Shown here piece after piece: positions 60,211 to 64,000 of a DNA stretch of 64,000 bases. Origin of the DNA: Piper betle (Eukaryota; Streptophyta; Magnoliopsida; Piperales; Piperaceae); contig JAURVB010008882.1 in NCBI GenBank assembly GCA_033002965.1, positions 1-64,000 on the forward strand, read 5' to 3'. The notes under the pieces were generated by a model. The model saw nothing but the letters and a program-made list of their open reading frames with translations. It made no database searches and was not told where the DNA came from. A program made the position numbers and the translations under genes. Every line of letters begins with the position of its first letter. Positions within the stretch are counted from its first letter, which is position 1.

Positions 60211-60540
60211 AGCTGAGGAGAACCCAGGACAGGAGGAAGAGAGGCCTCCAGCACTAGCATCTACCCTACAGATTCTCGGGGCGTTGAGAGCTTGGAACAC
60301 AGCTCCAAGAGGAAGTGATTTGATGTACGTTCCAGTGGTAGTGAATCGGAGGAAGGTCTCAGCTTTGATTGATACGGGTGCGACGCACAGTTTCGTTTTG
60401 AAGGGGATGGCTTCGAAGCTAGGGCTGAGGACTGGAACTCATACCAGCAGGAATAAGGCAGTCAACTCACAGGCTAAACAGGTGGATGGCATTGCAAGAA
60501 ATGTTAGGGTTTGCCTGGGAGACTATGAGGGACGCATGGA
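60211..60540 (+). pseudogene. captured gypsy gag-protease fragment inside LTR C5
   Basis: The plus-strand frame (part of 60146-60562) reads as the gag-protease junction of a Ty3/gypsy element. It has a basic/acidic linker, then LMYVPVVVNRRKV, the aspartic protease motif ALIDTGATHSFV with its catalytic Asp, and KAVNSQAKQVDGIA. It is antisense to its host element. In the other C-type LTRs this place (56974-57055 in C4, 36640-36700 in C2) holds about 80 bp of unrelated sequence. Both edges show short identity to the LTR consensus (CATGGTGGT at the left, a GGACATTT-like block at the right). The fragment has no start of its own and stops soon after the right edge. Confidence 0.85.
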
Positions 60541-61410
60541 CATTTCGAACTCACAGCTGTGACCAATGATCCTAATCAGAATGAGAATATAAAATTATAC
60601 ATAAGTATAATTTTATTCGAGTAGAAATGCATGCAACTAAATGTCTAAATATATATATATATATCATTATTAAAATTTTGACAACATATCATGTAACAAT
60701 TCAAAAATATTAAATATTAAATTCTCAACAAATCTAGTGAGATAATTAATTATTCATGTGATATAATCATTTAAGTCCTTCTTTACATTTTAAATTAATT
60801 ATCTAAATCATAATTAATACTTAAGAGTTGATAAAATAATTATTAGTAATAAACAAGTATTTAATTTTCTTTTGTGGTGATAATTACTTAACCTCGATCT
60901 TGGTGATTTAGTTGACGATTATAATTTTTAATTGCTACTATATTTACAATAATTTAATTAAGTAATTTGTTCAATTAAATTATATAAAACAATTTGTATT
61001 ATTTTAATTCATAAATATAATAAATACAATTATTTTTAATTATTCGACTTTATAAAGTTTCAAACTTTATTTATTTGCACTTTGTTATTTGGGTTCGACG
61101 CGAATGATTGCTACCCGATTATAATTTAATAACATATTTTCTACATTACTGACTCGTTATTAAAATAATTACTTTATTTACCTAATATTAAATTTAATAT
61201 AGTAAAGGTAAAAATCTTTATTTTATTAATTACTTATAACCATCTGATTTAATTTAATCGTTTGAATTAAGCTGATTAATTATCGACCGTTTATCATTAC
61301 CGTATTTTTATTACTCGTGGCAATTTCATACAATCATTAGTTAGTTTAGTAACTTTACCCATAACCCATTAAAATAATTATTTTTAAGGATTCATTATGA
61401 GTTCATATTA

Positions 61411-61460
61411 TTTTTAACTCGAGTCAGTATCGAGTCAACCAGTATTTACAGAATTGCCAC
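61411..61460 (+). repeat. ACTCGAG palindromic module in C5
   Basis: TTTTTAACTCGAGTCAGTAT then CGAGTCAACCAGTATTTACA and GAATTGCCACC, followed by a CT-rich block. Same layout as at 10386, 15272, 21782, 32152 and 37106. Confidence 0.7.
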
Positions 61461-62597
61461 CCTCCTCCTCCTCTTTCTTCTTCTTCCTGTCGCCAGTCTT
61501 CTCTGCACCAAAACTAGACCGCTCCCTTTTTCTCCACCCCTTTTCGTGGCACCCAAACCCAAAATCACGTCCTCCCTCAACTTCAACCTTCTCCAGCAAC
61601 CAATTGGAAGCCTAAAGTGCGTGTTTTACAGCAGTTAACCAAGACGACCATGTGCTGCACCATGGCGCCCAACTCCTGGCTTGTTCTTCTTCTCCCAGCC
61701 TCAAGACCCCTCCTTTCTTGCACCTTGCTCCAATTCAGATGTTCCACAACCTCAGGCCGGCCTCAAAACAGTAAGGATCAGCCACCTTTGGATTTTGCAT
61801 GGAGTCTGGTCGTTCTCCCCACTTCTTCACGTCGCTGCCATGAATTCCGGCAAGAAGGTGGTCTGTAGTGGATTATTCCGGCGGCCTAAATGACTGTGAT
61901 AGAACCCATGATGCTGTCGATGAAGCACAACCGGTGTCTACTCCTCTGAACGTCCATTACAGCACCTATTGCAGCAGAATGTCGCCACTTCCATCACCCT
62001 TTCAACTCCGCCCCCTCACAGCTGCAATTCCGCCACCCACCGGAAAACAGGGACATAGCAAGCCATCCCTTCGACCCAGCAACCAGAGGGGTCGTCGGGG
62101 GTGTGAGGGGAAGCCTTGCAAACTTGTTTACAGTTGCCCATCTCGCCAACAATTTGCACCTGTCGGCCATGGACGGGATTTCAGTTTTCTAGTTTACTTT
62201 AGTTTTTTCTTTCTTGTTGATTTGAGACTTAAGTTACATGATTAACAAGCTTTCTATCAATTAAAAAGAACATGCATGCAAACTAAGAACAGGGAGATAA
62301 GAAGGATACCAAGAAAGGAAAAAGCCCTGGTAAGGAAGAAGAGAACTAGGCGGCTAAGGTGAGGAAGACGCCTTACACCCGTATGTGAAAAATGACGTCC
62401 CCTTTCCAAATTTATAAAAATGAAAATGACGGCTAGGGTATGTGTAAACACCTTTACACCCGTATTTCATTTAACTGGGTAAATAATAAAATAGGTAAAT
62501 AATTAACCAGGTAGAATTAACCGGGTAAAAAAGTATAACACGTTCGGTCCTTCCCGAACCGCGTCCACATCCAATTTTTTTTTTCACGGTCTTTACA

Positions 62598-64000
62598 ATC
62601 TCCTCCACTTAAAAATATTTCGTCCCCAAAATATCACAACAGGCAACAGAACAATTATGATTAACTTTATTTATTTTTCTTTGGGATCAATTCATGTTAC
62701 TACAATAAAATGCTCCTATGCCACAAACAGGCTAGGGTATTTCCTTGGGATTTCTTGTTCAGTCTCCCATGTAACTTCCTCTGACCCCTGATTTTTCCAC
62801 AATACTTTTACCAAAGGAATTTCCTTGTTCTTGAGTGTCATTATTCCTCTTGGTAGGATGCAGATCAGCTTTTCCTCGTAGGTTAAATTTGATTGTAGCT
62901 CTAAGTCTTCAAAATTTGTGATGATGTAATCCTCATCCCGTACATACTTCTTTAGCATTGACACATGGAAAACATTTTCTACTCTAGCTAGGCTCGGTGG
63001 TAATACTAATCTATATATAGAATTCCCAACTCGATCCAGGAGTGGAAACGGTCCTATGAATCTTGGCTTCAACTTCCCTGATATTTTAAATCTGATCAAC
63101 CCCTTCGTAGGAGATGTCTTTAGGTACACAAACTCCCCAACTTGGTACTCTAGGTTCTTCCTTCGTGTATCAGCATCACTCCTTTGTCAATCTTGAGCTG
63201 CCTTAGGTCTTTGCTGAACGACTTTCACCTTTTCAGTTGCTTCCCTCACCATCTCTGGCCCAACTATAACTGCTTCAGTAGACTCCAGCCAGCACGATGG
63301 AGATCTACAGGTCCTACCATATAAGGCTTTAAATGGTGCCATCCCTATACTGGCTTGGCAAGAGTTATTGTAGGTGAATTCAGCCAAAGCTAAGTGTTTC
63401 TCCTAGTCACCTCCCCAGTCAAGAATGCAAGCTCTTAACAAATCTTCCAAAGTTTGAATAGTCCTCTCACTCTGACCATCAGTTTGGTGATGATATGTTG
63501 TACTCAACTTAGTTTGAGTTCCCATGGCTTCGTGGAAAGCTTCCCAGAAATGTGAAGTGAATAGGGGATCACGGTCGGAGACTATCTCCTTTGGAATCCC
63601 ATGCAATTTGACAATATTGTCAACATATAATCCTGCTAGGTATTCCGCCGTTTTCATTGATTTCACGGGGATGAAGTGAGCTACCTTAGTTAGTCGGTCC
63701 ACAACTACCCATATGGAGTCATACTTCTTTTTAGTTCTTGGGAGCTTTGAAATAAAATCACATGTGATACACTCACATTTCCACATTAGTATTTCTAAAG
63801 ATTGCAATAGTCCTCCAGGTAGTTGATGTTGGGCTTTGATCTATTGGCAAGTCTAACACTTAGAGAAAAATCCACAACATCCCTCTTCATCCCAACCCAC
63901 CAGTAGGTTCGCTTTAAATCCTGATATATTTTAGTAACTCTAGGGTGTATCGAAAACTTTGAGCAATGACCCTCCTCCAAGATATACCGCCTCAGTGCAT
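62598..64000 (-). pseudogene. pol: gypsy-2 pol: chromovirus integrase, broken
   Basis: Minus-strand pol 3' end of a Ty3/gypsy chromovirus. In reading order: the integrase zinc-finger region (63980-63795, with HCSKFSIHP and YWWVGMKRDV); the catalytic core (63807-63403) with Asp17 (DFISKLPRT), Asp78 (SDRDPLF) and Glu114 (GQSERT), giving a perfect D-X35-E spacing; the LAEFTYNNS segment (63387-63187); and the C-terminal domain with chromodomain (63129-62716, KEIPLVKVLW then EEVTWE). Damage: a frameshift and further stops in the zinc-finger cysteine pair (about 63810-63870), a TAG at 63403-63405 and a TGA at 63187-63189. The three downstream pieces share one frame. It cannot make a full integrase as it stands. 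The window ends before reverse transcriptase and RNase H. Confidence 0.92.

Larger units (their letters stand above)
59339..62597 (-). mobile_element. 3' LTR of gypsy-2 (C-type, C5)
   Basis: Plus strand starts TGTGACGACCCACCC and ends CGGTCTTTACA. On the minus strand it follows a polypurine tract (GTGGAGGAGAT, 62598-62608) and the gypsy-2 integrase. Contents in plus order: CGGAAGCAATTCCGCG anchor (59644), an array of 30-33-bp units (59765-59975), the GTGTCAGACTAAGTCAATTCC anchor (60155), a foreign gag-protease fragment (60211-60540), an ACTCGAG module (61416) with CT-rich block, and a minus-strand TATA box (62408-62416). It is inserted into gypsy-1 pol; the left target sequence is CAAAC (59334-59338). 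Confidence 0.92.

Overview
This is nuclear DNA from a flowering plant. Two plant-type genes are present: a lipid-transfer-protein-like gene with a TATA box, and a single-exon L-type lectin receptor kinase. The rest is almost all transposable elements of plant type: Ty3/gypsy chromovirus, LARD-like, TRIM, hAT and MITE-like, with tRNA-Met-type primer sites. The species cannot be named from the sequence. The many long LTRs suggest a repeat-rich genome.

Layout. 1-4420: LTR debris of a family I call A, a 621-bp TRIM, a GC-rich MITE-like element and microsatellites. 5.9-11.3 kb: a diverged repeat (R1) on both sides of the lipid-transfer-like gene (7892-8266), with a hAT-type element (10117-10987, 8-bp TSD CCTCTCGT) inserted in the right-hand R1 copies. 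12.8-15.6 kb: two GC-rich inverted-repeat elements, M1 and M2, bounded by TA microsatellites. 16228-18348: the lectin receptor kinase. 19.0-21.4 kb: an LTR-like fragment of family D carrying a second TRIM (TSD CAAGT).

21366-46521 is a nest of LTR elements. A family B LTR (B1) is split first by a 3,178-bp family A solo LTR (TSD GTAAA) and then by an 18.7-kb LARD-like element at 26436-45120. That element has B-type LTRs, a tRNA-Met primer site, a polypurine tract and no recognisable coding capacity. It carries further insertions: C-type LTRs at 28563-29814, 35683-38137 and 41846-44514, a truncated A LTR at 32150-34601, and a hAT MITE at 38450-38981. 46.5-48.6 kb holds two D-type LTRs in opposite orientation. 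48.6-55.9 kb is AT-rich, with LTR-like and tandem-repeat fragments and no gene I can recognise.

55935-64000 holds two minus-strand Ty3/gypsy chromovirus elements with C-type LTRs. The second (3' LTR 59339-62597, integrase 62716-63980) is inserted into the integrase C-terminus of the first. Its LTR carries a sense-strand gag-protease fragment from a different gypsy element. All pol copies seen are broken by stops or frameshifts.

The two host genes show no functional link. The main interest is in the repeats: a gag-protease fragment captured inside an LTR, an LTR site where each copy carries a different minisatellite array, and one short palindromic module plus GC-rich block shared by four otherwise different kinds of mobile element.
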